NCBI GenBank assembly: GCA_044238845.1
Contig: JBIICN010000015.1
Span: 1-64,000 of the forward strand
Length of the DNA: 64,000 nt
From: UBA4416 sp044238845
GTDB taxonomy: Bacteria; Bacteroidota; Bacteroidia; B-17B0; Aurantibacillaceae
Reading direction: 5' to 3'
Shown piece after piece: positions 27,317 through 37,208 of the stretch. Within the stretch, counting starts at the first letter, position 1; every line of letters starts with the position of its first letter. Below the pieces are notes generated by a model, which did not search any database, was not told the DNA's origin, and saw only the letters and a program-made list of their open reading frames with translations. Made by a program: the position numbers and the translations under genes.

Positions 27317-29035
27317 ATGGCAAAATCAACAACTACTAAAAACATCTCAACAAATACTTATTCCAACAAAACAGTATTTGATAAAATAGAAACTTGGGGA
27401 GAAGAGAATAATAAAAAATTATTATTCATATTTCTTGCGCTATCGCTGTTATTTTCGTTCATGTTATTTAATGCTCGAATAAGTGAAGCTCATGACGACG
27501 CCTTATATTTAGAAGGTGGTTGGAGATACGTAAATGAATTCCCGAATTATTTTTATACTCAAAATGCCCCGTTATATGTCATGTTTTTAGGATTACTCAC
27601 AAAGATATTTGGCTTCAAACTTCTGCTTTTTAAATTATTTAATGTTGTATTTAGTTTTTTTGCCGTTTTCTTTTTTTATAAAGCATTTTATAAAAGAATT
27701 CCATTTGTTGTTTTTATACCTGTAATGATTTTTGTTAGCTGTAATCATTTGATTCAGTATTACGCTAGTATGACTTTTACCGAAGCCTTCTACTTATTTC
27801 TACAATCCTTGTTTTTTTATTGGTTCTTCAAATTACATGATGCTTTACAAATTGAACCAAATGGAATCAAACACATGAAGCTTTGGTTAATGGTGGGGCT
27901 ATTTGCATTTTTAGTCGCAACTTGCAAAAGTGTGGCAATTGTAGCAGTACCTGTTTTAATTGTATATTTTCTGATTGAAAAACAATGGAAAAATGCTGGA
28001 ATAGCCTTAGGTTCTTACTTAATATTTAAAATACCATATGAGTTAATTGTTAAACTAATTTGGGGTACACAAAACCAATTCAGCGGGCAAAGTAAAATTT
28101 TATTATTAAAAGACCCGTACGATAAAGCTGCTGGAAATGATGATTTTGCAGGCTTTGTTGGTCGTTTTTTTGATAACTGTAATTTGTATTTAGGAAAACG
28201 ATTTTATGAATTACTTGGGTTCAGAGAAGAGTATACAAGACCTATAGAGACGCAATTGCAAGCTGATAAATTACAAAGCGAATACAAATACTTAGCTTTT
28301 TTCATCATCATCATTCTATTAATTGCATTGTTTAAAGTATTTAAACAAAAAAATAAACCGTTAGTGTTTTTTGGTCTATTTACTGGAGCTCAATTACTAT
28401 TGTCATTTATTATTCTACAGGCTCGTTGGGATCAACCTCGTATCGTATTAATTTGCATGCCAATCATGTTAATTTTAATATATTACTTGTTTTTTAATAC
28501 CGTAAAAAAATCAGGTATGGGGCAAGGAATTTATCTAGTCGTAATCGGAATTATTTGTAGTTCTGTTTTAATTTCTTCGTTTAAACGAGGAACAGCTAAC
28601 TTACCTATCGTTAAGAAAAATTTATCTGGTAATATTTATTATGGCTATACACCTGATTGGCAAAACTTTTTAAAATGTAGTCAGTGGTGTGCTGATAGTT
28701 TACCTGCAAATACCTTAGTGGCAAGTAGGAAAGCACCTATGAGTTTTGTGTACGGAAAAGGAAAAAAATTCTTCCCAATATATAGCGTTATTCTTAAGGA
28801 TTCATTAACACAACAATCTAATCCAGACAGTGCATTAGCATTTTTTGCTGCTAAAGGGGTGACGCATATTATGGTTGGAAGTTTAAGAATTAATCCAAAA
28901 ATTAATAGCGGAGATGTCATTAATACAGTTCATAACATTGTTCAACCAATCTTTCAAAAGTATCCTAATAAATTGAAATTAGTACATACCGAAGGCTCAT
29001 CTGAACAATCATATATCTTTGAAATTACTAAATAA
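27317..29035 (+). CDS. GT39-like integral-membrane glycosyltransferase
   Basis: A 572-residue multi-pass protein with about eleven hydrophobic segments. The first loop carries SEAHDDALYLEGGWRY, with an acidic DD pair as in ArnT/PMT-type (GT39) transferases, which move sugars from polyprenyl-phosphate carriers to acceptors on the outer face of the membrane. The C-terminal 130 residues form a periplasmic domain. It overlaps the next gene by TAATG at 29033-29037. A plausible -7 promoter box, TATTTTTG, is at 27292-27299. Acceptor and donor are unknown. Confidence 0.75.
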   Translation: MAKSTTTKNISTNTYSNKTVFDKIETWGEENNKKLLFIFLALSLLFSFMLFNARISEAHDDALYLEGGWRYVNEFPNYFYTQNAPLYVMFLGLLTKIFGFKLLLFKLFNVVFSFFAVFFFYKAFYKRIPFVVFIPVMIFVSCNHLIQYYASMTFTEAFYLFLQSLFFYWFFKLHDALQIEPNGIKHMKLWLMVGLFAFLVATCKSVAIVAVPVLIVYFLIEKQWKNAGIALGSYLIFKIPYELIVKLIWGTQNQFSGQSKILLLKDPYDKAAGNDDFAGFVGRFFDNCNLYLGKRFYELLGFREEYTRPIETQLQADKLQSEYKYLAFFIIIILLIALFKVFKQKNKPLVFFGLFTGAQLLLSFIILQARWDQPRIVLICMPIMLILIYYLFFNTVKKSGMGQGIYLVVIGIICSSVLISSFKRGTANLPIVKKNLSGNIYYGYTPDWQNFLKCSQWCADSLPANTLVASRKAPMSFVYGKGKKFFPIYSVILKDSLTQQSNPDSALAFFAAKGVTHIMVGSLRINPKINSGDVINTVHNIVQPIFQKYPNKLKLVHTEGSSEQSYIFEITK

Positions 29036-29784
29036 TGGCCTCATCACTAAGTATAGTACTAGGTAATTTTTTATACAAAAATTGTTTTCCGATTTATAAA
29101 ATCACCTATAAGTCATTTAAAGAAAAGCAAGATGCCTTTGAAATTTCGTTAATGAAAAAATATATCAAAGCAGGAGATACTGTTTTGGATATTGGTGCTA
29201 ACATTGGCTTTTATGCTGAAATATTATCTCGTATCGTTGGAGAAAAAGGAAAAGTACATTGCTTTGAACCTGACACGACTAATTTTAAACATTTAGAAAG
29301 TAGAAGTAAAAATTTACCAAATGTGACCATCAATAACAAAGCTGTTTCAGATAAAACAGAAACCATAAAAATTTACACTTCTAAAAAATTAAATGTAGAT
29401 CACCGAACTTACAAGCCTGATGAGTACGATCAAGAAATTGATATTCATGCCATCTCAGTTGACGAGTATTTACAATCATCAACATCTGAAATAAATTTCA
29501 TTAAGATGGATATTCAAGGTTTTGAAATGAGCGCTGTAAAAGGCATGACAAAAACATTGCAAAGTCCACATTTAAAAATGCTTTCTGAGTTTTGGCCTTA
29601 TGGTATGCGAAAAGCAGGAACGAGTGTGTTAGAGTACTTTCATTTTTTAAAGCAATACAATTTTTACATTTATTTAATTGACAATAATCAATTAATAGAA
29701 TTAACTGAAGAGAAAGTGAAAACATTTTTGGATTTACCAGAAACGACTTATATGAATATTTTTGCCAGTAAAGACCGTGTTTAA
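29035..29784 (+). CDS. FkbM-family methyltransferase
   Basis: A 249-residue SAM-dependent methyltransferase of the FkbM type. Motif I is DTVLDIGANIGFYAEIL, the acidic motif is VHCFEPDT, and NFIKMDIQGFEMSAVKGM is the characteristic FkbM block. Members methylate sugars or other small molecules and are often found in glycan loci. It is translationally coupled to the GT39-like gene (TAATG) and overlaps the next methyltransferase-like gene by 23 bp, which suggests a modification module. Confidence 0.92.
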   Translation: MASSLSIVLGNFLYKNCFPIYKITYKSFKEKQDAFEISLMKKYIKAGDTVLDIGANIGFYAEILSRIVGEKGKVHCFEPDTTNFKHLESRSKNLPNVTINNKAVSDKTETIKIYTSKKLNVDHRTYKPDEYDQEIDIHAISVDEYLQSSTSEINFIKMDIQGFEMSAVKGMTKTLQSPHLKMLSEFWPYGMRKAGTSVLEYFHFLKQYNFYIYLIDNNQLIELTEEKVKTFLDLPETTYMNIFASKDRV

Positions 29785-30529
29785 AAAATATACTATAGCA
29801 TTTGATTTAGATGATCCAAGAGCCACCTTGGCGCATAGAGATATTATTTTACAAAAACCTTTTTTAAAACGGTTGTATCAAGATTGGTATAAAATTTTTA
29901 TACAAAAAAGTAAAGAAGTTGGTAAAGGTATTTATTTAGAAATTGGCTCTGGTGGAGGTTTTTTAAAAGATGAATTTCCAGAGGTTGTTACTTCTGATAT
30001 TTTAGATTTACCAGTAGTAGATAAAGTGTTTAGCGCAGAAGAAATGCCTTATAAAAAAAATGAATTAGGCTGCATCATGATGTTGAATGTTTTTCATCAC
30101 ATCCCTCGCCCCTATTTATTTTTACAAGAAGCCGAACGCACATTAGTAACTGGAGGAAAAATCATTATGATTGAACCAGCTAATTCTGCATTAGGAAGAT
30201 TTATCTATAAACGCTTTCATCACGAACCTTTTGAGGAAAAAGGACCTCGTGAAATAAAACCAGGTAATCCTTTAAGTAATTCAAATCAAGCGCTACCACA
30301 TATTTATTTTGAAAGAGATTTAGAACAATTCGCTAAAGATTTCCCAAAACTAAAAATCAATAAAATCACCTATCATACTCCTATTATATATGTACTAAGC
30401 GGTGGTGTTTCACGAAGTGCGATGCTACCCTACTTTATGTATAATTTTGCTAAAGCTATAGAATGGTTATGTATACCTTTTAGTAAACAACTGGGATTAT
30501 TTTGTACGGTAGAAGTTGAGAAAATTTAA
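29762..30529 (+). CDS. class I methyltransferase-like protein
   Basis: A protein of up to 255 residues with the SAM motif IYLEIGSGGGFLKDEFP, an acidic residue in VTSDILDLP, LGCIMMLNVFHHIPRPYLFL and GGKIIMIEPANSALG. The frame starts with a TTG at 29762 overlapping the FkbM gene. A GTG at 29777 is an alternative start. Both avoid a standard ATG. The family is broad, so the substrate cannot be inferred. The stop interlocks with the stop of the convergent sodium symporter on TTAA at 30526-30529. Confidence 0.82.
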   Translation: MPVKTVFKKYTIAFDLDDPRATLAHRDIILQKPFLKRLYQDWYKIFIQKSKEVGKGIYLEIGSGGGFLKDEFPEVVTSDILDLPVVDKVFSAEEMPYKKNELGCIMMLNVFHHIPRPYLFLQEAERTLVTGGKIIMIEPANSALGRFIYKRFHHEPFEEKGPREIKPGNPLSNSNQALPHIYFERDLEQFAKDFPKLKINKITYHTPIIYVLSGGVSRSAMLPYFMYNFAKAIEWLCIPFSKQLGLFCTVEVEKI

Positions 30530-32019
30530 GAGATTACTATTTCTTTTTTTCTCACAAACAATAACCCTAGTATTGTCATTCCAGCATTGATTAGAATTAA
30601 CTCATTACCAATTTCGTAACTTGTCATTGGTTTTACAATGACATAATTAGCTAGCACATACGTTGCAATTGGGGCTAAAACACATACAACAGGCACTAAT
30701 ATGTCGTTTAAACGTTGTTTAGTAAATAGGCCAATTGCAAATAAACCAAGTAATGGCCCATAAGTATAACCTGCCAACATCAAAATAGTATCAATAATCG
30801 CTCGTTGATTTAAAATATCAAATACAATAATTACTAACCACAATATTACAGCAAAACCAATATGAATGTATGTTCTGCGTTTTGATTTTTGTTCCTCGGT
30901 TAGCGTTGTATTTCTATCATATTCTAACATGTCGATGTAAGTGGATGTTGTTAAAGTCGTCAACACACTATCAGCACTACTAAATGTTGCTGCGGTTAAA
31001 CCAATAATAAAAATTAAACCTGCAAACATTCCTAAATGATTGAGTGCTAAATTCGGAAATACTTTATCGGTAATAATTTTTCCAGTTTCGGCATTCATTG
31101 GCAAATCGATTAATGAATGTGCGTAATATTGATACAATAAAACACCGAGTGATAAAAAGAAAATATTTACGATGACCATCACTATACTAAACCAAAAAAT
31201 ATTTTTTTGTGCTTCGCCTAATGATTTACAACTTAAGTTTTTTTGCATCATGTTTTGGTCAAGTCCAGTCATAGCAACCGCAATAAAAATTCCACCAATA
31301 AATTCTTTCACAAAAAAGTTAGATTTATGCCAATCCCAAAAAAATGTTTTTGAATATTCTGAATTTGCAATATTAGAAACAGCTTGTCCAAAACCAATAT
31401 CCATTTTATCAATAATTATAGCGATAGAAACAACTACTCCAAGTACTAAAAACAGCGACTGAAATGTATCCGTCCAAACTAAGGTTTTAATACCTCCTTT
31501 GTATGTGTATAACAACATCAATACTAAAATCACAGAAACGCTTAACCAAAAAGGCACATGAACACTTTTAATTTGATCGAATACAAAAAACTGGATGACA
31601 CCTGCCGCTAAATACAATCTTCCTGATGCACCCAAAATACGAGATAAGATAAAAAAGAAAGCTCCTGTTTTTTGTGTATGTCGTCCAAAGCGAGTTTCTA
31701 AATAGGTGTAAATAGAAACCAAATTCATTTTATAATAAATTGGAAGCAATACTTTTGAAATAATGAAATAACCTACAAAATAACCAAGCACCAATTGTAA
31801 ATACGAGAAATTTGCTCCTCCCACTTTACCTGGAACTGAAATATAAGTAACACCACTTAACGAATCTCCAATCATACCAAACGCAACCGCATACCAAGGC
31901 GACGCATGGTTTCCTGAAAAATAACTTTCAGCTGTTGAATTTTTAGATGTTAGGTAGGCAATTAAGAGCAATCCCCCAAAATATAAGCCTATGCACGAAA
32001 TAATAAGTAATGGCGACAT
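30526..32019 (-). CDS. sodium:solute symporter family protein
   Basis: A 497-residue protein with about thirteen membrane segments, typical of the SSS (LeuT-like fold) family. Landmarks are SWYAVAFGMIGDSLSGVTYI-like residues after TAESYFSGN, YTYLETRFGRHTQ, YTYKGGIKTLVWTDTFQ and FSSADSVLTTLTTSTYIDML. SSS transporters take up sugars, amino acids, sialic acid or similar solutes with Na+. The residues seen do not specify the substrate. It overlaps the last gene of the methyltransferase patch by 4 bp at their stops. Confidence 0.9.
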   Translation of the reverse strand: MSPLLIISCIGLYFGGLLLIAYLTSKNSTAESYFSGNHASPWYAVAFGMIGDSLSGVTYISVPGKVGGANFSYLQLVLGYFVGYFIISKVLLPIYYKMNLVSIYTYLETRFGRHTQKTGAFFFILSRILGASGRLYLAAGVIQFFVFDQIKSVHVPFWLSVSVILVLMLLYTYKGGIKTLVWTDTFQSLFLVLGVVVSIAIIIDKMDIGFGQAVSNIANSEYSKTFFWDWHKSNFFVKEFIGGIFIAVAMTGLDQNMMQKNLSCKSLGEAQKNIFWFSIVMVIVNIFFLSLGVLLYQYYAHSLIDLPMNAETGKIITDKVFPNLALNHLGMFAGLIFIIGLTAATFSSADSVLTTLTTSTYIDMLEYDRNTTLTEEQKSKRRTYIHIGFAVILWLVIIVFDILNQRAIIDTILMLAGYTYGPLLGLFAIGLFTKQRLNDILVPVVCVLAPIATYVLANYVIVKPMTSYEIGNELILINAGMTILGLLFVRKKEIVIS

Positions 32020-32169
32020 ACTTTAAAGATAAAGTGTATGATTTAGGAATTTGGTCCTAAAAAACGTTTATTTTAAATACTTAAACGTTAATATCTTTTA
32101 ACACACTAGCCCTGGTCAAAACTGTTAATAATCCTCATTTTTTGCTACCTTGTAGCCTTAATATTATTT

Positions 32170-33111
32170 ATGCAAGACATCATAGCAAAAATACCTCGCG
32201 AAGCATTATTAAGCGAGTTAACTAAGGAGCGCTACATACGTAAAACCAATAATGGTGATAATGAAATTTACATTATCACTCATCACAATTCGCCAAACAC
32301 CATGAAAGAAATTGGTCGTTTACGTGAAGTTACATTTAGGCATGCTGGCGGTGGTACAGGGTTAGACTGCGATATTGATGAATTTGATTTAGGAGAACAT
32401 CCCTATCAACAACTATTAGTATGGGATCCAGTTGAAAAAGAAATTGTTGGGGCATATCGTTTTATTTTATGTAGAGATGCTGAATACAAAGACGGAAAAG
32501 TATTACTAGCAACAACCGAATTATTTGATTTCTCTCCAGAGTTCTATAAAACATATTTACCTTATACCATTGAATTAGGGCGTTCATTTATTCAGCCACA
32601 ATATCAGCCATCGGAACAATTTAGAAAAGGATTATTTAGTTTAGATAATCTGTGGGATGGATTAGGCGCTATCGTAGTGGATAATCCTGATATGAAATAT
32701 TATTATGGTAAAGTAACCATGTACACAGATTTTAATGTTCAGGCAAGAGATTATATTTTATCATTTTTAAAATATTATTTTCCTGACCCTAAAAAATTAG
32801 TAACACCTATTCATGGAATTGATATTAAAACAGATGTAACTGAATTTTTAAAAGAGATAGAAGGAAAAGATTATAAAGCTGGACACGCTATTTTAAATAA
32901 ACATGTAAGAGCCTTAGGAGAGAACATTCCTCCTTTAGTTAATGCATATAGCAACTTATCAAGCACCATGTTATCATTTGGAACTGCCATTAACCCAACA
33001 TTTGGAGGTGTAGAAGAAACAGGTATTTTAGTAACTATTGCTGATATTTATAAAAGCAAATCTGACAGACATATTGAAACTTACAATAAAGAATTGAGAG
33101 AAAGAATTTAA
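32170..33111 (+). CDS. GNAT-fold acyltransferase (OlsB/hemolysin-like)
   Basis: A 313-residue protein with the conserved pattern of the hemolysin-like GNAT family: GRLREVTFRHAGGGTG, then FDLGEHPYQQLLVWD, IVGAYRFILCRDA, and YTIELGRSFIQPQYQPS. The family includes OlsB and GlsB, which N-acylate ornithine or glycine to make phosphate-free aminolipids. The C-terminal part (IYKSKSDRHIETYNKELR) is helical. A matching O-acyltransferase is not adjacent. The PlsC-like protein at 20378 is a candidate but 11 kb away. A TACCTTG sequence at about 32148 could be its -7 box. Confidence 0.8.
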   Translation: MQDIIAKIPREALLSELTKERYIRKTNNGDNEIYIITHHNSPNTMKEIGRLREVTFRHAGGGTGLDCDIDEFDLGEHPYQQLLVWDPVEKEIVGAYRFILCRDAEYKDGKVLLATTELFDFSPEFYKTYLPYTIELGRSFIQPQYQPSEQFRKGLFSLDNLWDGLGAIVVDNPDMKYYYGKVTMYTDFNVQARDYILSFLKYYFPDPKKLVTPIHGIDIKTDVTEFLKEIEGKDYKAGHAILNKHVRALGENIPPLVNAYSNLSSTMLSFGTAINPTFGGVEETGILVTIADIYKSKSDRHIETYNKELRERI

Positions 33112-33120
33112 TTACAGATA

Positions 33121-33163
33121 AACTTAGCGAGCTTTGCATAAACCCTTTGCGTTCTTTGCGGTT
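33121..33163. repeat. dispersed intergenic repeat, CTTTGCG type
   Basis: The segment AACTTAGCGAGCTTTGCATA, then AACCCTTTGCGTTCTTTGCG and GTT, is built on four spaced copies of CTTTGCG/CTTAGCG. Sequences of this kind are scattered between genes in Bacteroidetes genomes. It fills most of the gap between the GNAT gene and engB. Confidence 0.65.
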
Positions 33164-33179
33164 AAATACAAATACAAAA

Positions 33180-33848
33180 ATGGAAATAAAAAACGCTAAA
33201 TTTTTAAAGAGCAGTTCTAATAACAAGCACTGTCCTCCTCCTGATAAGCCTGAGTTTGCTTTTATTGGAAGAAGTAACGTTGGCAAATCGTCGTTGATAA
33301 ACATGCTTTGTAATGAAAAAAACTTAGCAAAAACATCATCTAAGCCTGGTAAAACACAATTAATTAATCATTTTATTATTGATGATAAATGGTATTTGGT
33401 AGATTTACCCGGATACGGTTACGCAAAAACAAGTAAAACAAACTTAGATAAATTTGAAGAGTTAATTAGTAACTACATTACTAAACGTAAAAATTTAATT
33501 TGTGTGATTATTTTAATTGACAGTCGTTTAGAATTGCAACCAATTGATGGACAATTTATGGACTGGTGTACTGAACATGAAATTCCATTTTGTTTAGCTT
33601 TTACTAAAATTGATAAGTTAGGGAAAAATCAATGGGCTAGTAATTTTGCAAAATACAAAAAACGCCTAATGGATTATTGGGGCGAGCTACCAGAAATATT
33701 TGAAACTAGCGCAGAAAAAAGACAAGGCAAAGAAGCTATCTTAAATTATATTGGAGAAAATATGCAATATTTTATTCCACCACCTAAAGGAGTAAAAGCA
33801 ACTAACGACGAGGACGAAGAAGATGAGTATGACAACGACACTATCTGA
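33180..33848 (+). CDS. engB: ribosome biogenesis GTPase EngB (YsxC/YihA)
   Basis: A 222-residue TRAFAC-class GTPase. G1 is GRSNVGKSSLIN, the G2 region is SKPGKTQLINHF, G3 is VDLPGYGYAK, G4 is TKIDKLGK and G5 is TSAEKRQG. EngB helps assemble the large ribosomal subunit. The ATG at 33180 (MEIKNAKF) is chosen over an upstream in-frame ATG at 33147, which lies in a dispersed repeat. An acidic tail (NDEDEEDEYDND) ends the protein and overlaps the next gene by 26 bp. Confidence 0.95.
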   Translation: MEIKNAKFLKSSSNNKHCPPPDKPEFAFIGRSNVGKSSLINMLCNEKNLAKTSSKPGKTQLINHFIIDDKWYLVDLPGYGYAKTSKTNLDKFEELISNYITKRKNLICVIILIDSRLELQPIDGQFMDWCTEHEIPFCLAFTKIDKLGKNQWASNFAKYKKRLMDYWGELPEIFETSAEKRQGKEAILNYIGENMQYFIPPPKGVKATNDEDEEDEYDNDTI

Positions 33849-34173
33849 TTGGCAGATTCTTCAAAATAAATTAAAAGAACGCTTTGGTTCAGAAATGGAT
33901 CATGACGCCATTTTGTTTATGATTGGCCTTCAAGAGTTGGATAAGCCATACAAGAATTACAAAAAGGATGAAAAATTAGAAGTGATGCATATTGGAGTAT
34001 GCACCGTTTTAGCTCCTTATGGCTTTTACGAATACAAAGGCCGAGATGATGAAGATTGGCCGCATTGGGAATTAAAAGAAAATTTGCCTTATTTAGACGC
34101 TAAACAACAAAACAGATTAATGAATGATGCTTTAATTGATTACTTTAAAAGAATTAATTTTTTTAACGAATAA
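33823..34173 (+). CDS. conserved small acidic protein, unknown function
   Basis: A 116-residue soluble protein without known domain. Conserved-looking blocks are LFMIGLQELDKPYKNYKKDE, VMHIGVCTVLAPYGFYEYKG and DDEDWPHWELKENLPYL. The gene overlaps engB by 26 bp (ATG at 33823 or 33829), which suggests co-expression. Proteins like this often follow engB in Bacteroidetes, but I know of no assigned role. Confidence 0.75.
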   Translation: MSMTTTLSDWQILQNKLKERFGSEMDHDAILFMIGLQELDKPYKNYKKDEKLEVMHIGVCTVLAPYGFYEYKGRDDEDWPHWELKENLPYLDAKQQNRLMNDALIDYFKRINFFNE

Positions 34174-34260
34174 AATTACATAAAGCTATTTTACCATTTA
34201 TCCTTTTCCAAATAAATCAAACAACATCTTTATTACATTTATAAGACTAAATACAATCTA

Positions 34261-37134
34261 ATGAAAAACAAATCACTTTTATCTATACTTGCCATTGCAT
34301 CATTAACGATAACGGCGCAAGTAAATACAAAAACTACAACGCCAACAAGTAAAACAGCTGCGAAACCAGTTTCTAAAACACCTAAGTTATTACAAACTGT
34401 AGCAAAAGTTGGAAAAGAAATTGTTATTCCTTACAAGAAATACGTTTTAGCAAATGGATTGACCATTGTTGTTCATGAAGATCATTCCGATCCCATTGCT
34501 TATGTAGATGTAACGTATCACGTTGGTTCTAATAGAGAACAACAAGGTCGTTCAGGTTTTGCTCATTTTTTTGAACATATGATGTTTCAAGGCTCTAAAA
34601 ACGTAGCTGACGAACAACATTTTAAAATTATTACTGAAGCAGGTGGGACATTGAATGGTTCAACAAATTCTGATAGAACTAATTATTTTGAAACAGTGCC
34701 ATCTAACCAATTAGAAAAAATGCTTTGGTTAGAAGCTGATAGAATGGGCTTTTTATTAGACTCTGTCACTCAAAAGAAATTTGAAGTACAACGCGCTACT
34801 GTTAAAAATGAGCGTGGGCAAAATTACGATAATCGCCCTTATGGTTTAGTGGGAGAAAAAACTGGAGAAGCTTTATTTCCAAAAGGACACCCTTACTCTT
34901 GGACAACCATTGGATATATTGAAGATTTAAACAGAGTAGATGTAGGCGATTTAAAACGTTTTTATATGCGTTGGTATGGACCTAATAATGCCGTACTAAC
35001 TGTATCAGGAGATGTAAATACTGCAGAAGTAGTTAAACTAGCCGATAAATATTTTGGTTCTATTCCTCGCGGACCAGAAGTGAAAAATATGGCAAAGCAA
35101 GCTGCCGTGTTAACTGAAAATAAATACATTTCTTATGAAGACAATGTCAAATTTCCAATGTTTAAAATAACTTACCCTACCGTTGCATCAATGGACAAAG
35201 ATGAAGTTGCTTTAGACGTTTTAGGTGAAATTTTATCTTCTTCAAAAAGTTCTCCTTTATATAACACATTTATCAAATCTCAAAAAGCAGTATCAGCCAA
35301 TGCTTATAATTACAGCCGAGAATTAGCAGGACAGTTTGAAATTATGGTTAGAGCAAACGCTGGAACAAAATTATCTGACATTGAATCTATGTTAAATCAA
35401 TCATTATCAGACTGGGAAAAAACAGGAGCTACAGATGATGACATGAAAAAATACAAAGCCTCTTATCAAAGCAATTTATATAACAGCCTATCAACAGTTC
35501 AAGGAAAAGGAGCCCAGTTAGCCGCTTACCAAACTTATGCGAACAATCCAAACTACTTAAAAATTGAAATGGCAAACAATTTAAAAGTGACTAAAGAAGA
35601 TGTCATGCGTGTTTATAACACTTACATTAAAGGTAAATTTGGGGTTATATTGAGTTGTGTACCAAAAGGAAAAAGTGATTTAGCAGCCAAAGCAGATACT
35701 TGGAAGATGTATGAAAGAACAATTGAACAAGAAAGTGCAGAATATAAAAATTTATCATATACTGAACCTAAAGATAATTTTAATAGAAGCACAATACCTT
35801 CTGCTAAAACTGCTAAATTAGTTCCATTACCAAACTATTGGACATCTAATTTCACAAACGGAATCAAAGCTATTGGAATTAACAGCAATGATATTCCTAA
35901 AGTAAACATTCAATTTACCATGCCAATTGGTCACCGTTACGAACCAAAATCTGGCATAGCTGTATTACTTACTTCATTAATGGAAGAGTCAACACAAAAA
36001 TATAGTGCTGAAGAAATAGGTAATATTTTAGAACGTTTAGGAAGCACTGTTTCATTTTTTGCAAATGATAATGAAATTGGGATGTACATTTCATCTTTAA
36101 AGCAAAATTTAGATTCAACATTAAAAATTGCAGAAGAAATGTTATATAGACCAAAATTTGACCAAGAGGATTTTGATTTAGTAAAAAAAGAACAATTAGA
36201 TGGTATCACTAATTCGCTAACACAAGCTACTGCTATTGCTAATAATGTATATGCAAAACTAATGTATGGAGAAGGATTTAATTTATCCATTTCTGCTAAC
36301 GGTAATACAGAAACAGTTTCATCCATTACTTTAGATGATGTAAAAGCATATTATAAAAACTTCTCAGGATTTAATTCTGTTTTAGCAATTAGTGGTGACA
36401 TTGACCAAGCAAATGCTTTAAAAAAATTAAATTTCCTAAACAAATTGCAATCTGAAGGAACGATGCCTTTAGCTAAATATAAATTACCCGAAATTGATAA
36501 AACACGCATTTATTTTGTAGATAAAAAAGGAGCGCCTCAATCCGAAATTAGAGTTGGAAATTTATCATTAGCTTATGATGCTACTGATGAGTTTTTTAAA
36601 TCAAACATTATGAATTACTCTTTTGCGGGAGCATTTAACAGTAGAATAAATTACATTTTGCGTGAAGTAAAAGGGTTTACATATGGTGCTCGTGGCGGTT
36701 TTTATGGAAATAAATTTGTTGCGCCATATACAATAAGCGCAGGGGTTAAAGCTAATACAACAGACAGTTCTGTTGTTATTATTATGGATGAATTAAAAAA
36801 ATACAGTAATACTGGCATTACAAACGAAGAATTAGAATTTACAAAAAATGCCATGGCACAAGCAGATGCTTTAAAATACGAATCACCCCAACAAAAATTA
36901 GGCTTTGTGAAACGTATTTTAGATTATGACTTAGATAAAACCTATGTAGCAAAACAAGGCGAAATTATCAAAACCATTACCAAAGCAGAAGTTGACGCCT
37001 TAGCAAAAAAGAATTTACCTTACAACAATATGGCTATATTGGTTGTTGGTGATAAAGCAACTAACTTTGAAAAATTATCTAAACTTGGTTATGAGATAAT
37101 TGAGTTAGATGTGAATGGAAACAAAATCAATTAA
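34261..37134 (+). CDS. M16-family zinc protease, two-domain, secreted
   Basis: A 957-residue protein with a signal peptide (MKNKSLLSILAIASLTITAQ) and a Thr/Lys-rich linker. The N-terminal M16 unit has the inverted zinc motif HFFEH at 102-106 and the third ligand E184 (KNERGQNYD). The second half has the same fold but no HxxEH, so it is the non-catalytic partner, as in other processing-peptidase/pitrilysin-like proteins. It probably degrades peptides in the periplasm. It stands alone between the engB unit and bshA. Confidence 0.93.
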   Translation: MKNKSLLSILAIASLTITAQVNTKTTTPTSKTAAKPVSKTPKLLQTVAKVGKEIVIPYKKYVLANGLTIVVHEDHSDPIAYVDVTYHVGSNREQQGRSGFAHFFEHMMFQGSKNVADEQHFKIITEAGGTLNGSTNSDRTNYFETVPSNQLEKMLWLEADRMGFLLDSVTQKKFEVQRATVKNERGQNYDNRPYGLVGEKTGEALFPKGHPYSWTTIGYIEDLNRVDVGDLKRFYMRWYGPNNAVLTVSGDVNTAEVVKLADKYFGSIPRGPEVKNMAKQAAVLTENKYISYEDNVKFPMFKITYPTVASMDKDEVALDVLGEILSSSKSSPLYNTFIKSQKAVSANAYNYSRELAGQFEIMVRANAGTKLSDIESMLNQSLSDWEKTGATDDDMKKYKASYQSNLYNSLSTVQGKGAQLAAYQTYANNPNYLKIEMANNLKVTKEDVMRVYNTYIKGKFGVILSCVPKGKSDLAAKADTWKMYERTIEQESAEYKNLSYTEPKDNFNRSTIPSAKTAKLVPLPNYWTSNFTNGIKAIGINSNDIPKVNIQFTMPIGHRYEPKSGIAVLLTSLMEESTQKYSAEEIGNILERLGSTVSFFANDNEIGMYISSLKQNLDSTLKIAEEMLYRPKFDQEDFDLVKKEQLDGITNSLTQATAIANNVYAKLMYGEGFNLSISANGNTETVSSITLDDVKAYYKNFSGFNSVLAISGDIDQANALKKLNFLNKLQSEGTMPLAKYKLPEIDKTRIYFVDKKGAPQSEIRVGNLSLAYDATDEFFKSNIMNYSFAGAFNSRINYILREVKGFTYGARGGFYGNKFVAPYTISAGVKANTTDSSVVIIMDELKKYSNTGITNEELEFTKNAMAQADALKYESPQQKLGFVKRILDYDLDKTYVAKQGEIIKTITKAEVDALAKKNLPYNNMAILVVGDKATNFEKLSKLGYEIIELDVNGNKIN

Positions 37135-37208
37135 AGAATTATCGAGTTTAAGAATTATTGATTTAGGTTAATCAACAATTCTTAAACTGTGAACTTAGAA
37201 ACTAGTAT

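Noticed and set aside
33147..33179. Upstream start for engB
   Set aside because: The extra residues come from a dispersed repeat. The ATG at 33180 gives the normal EngB N-terminus.
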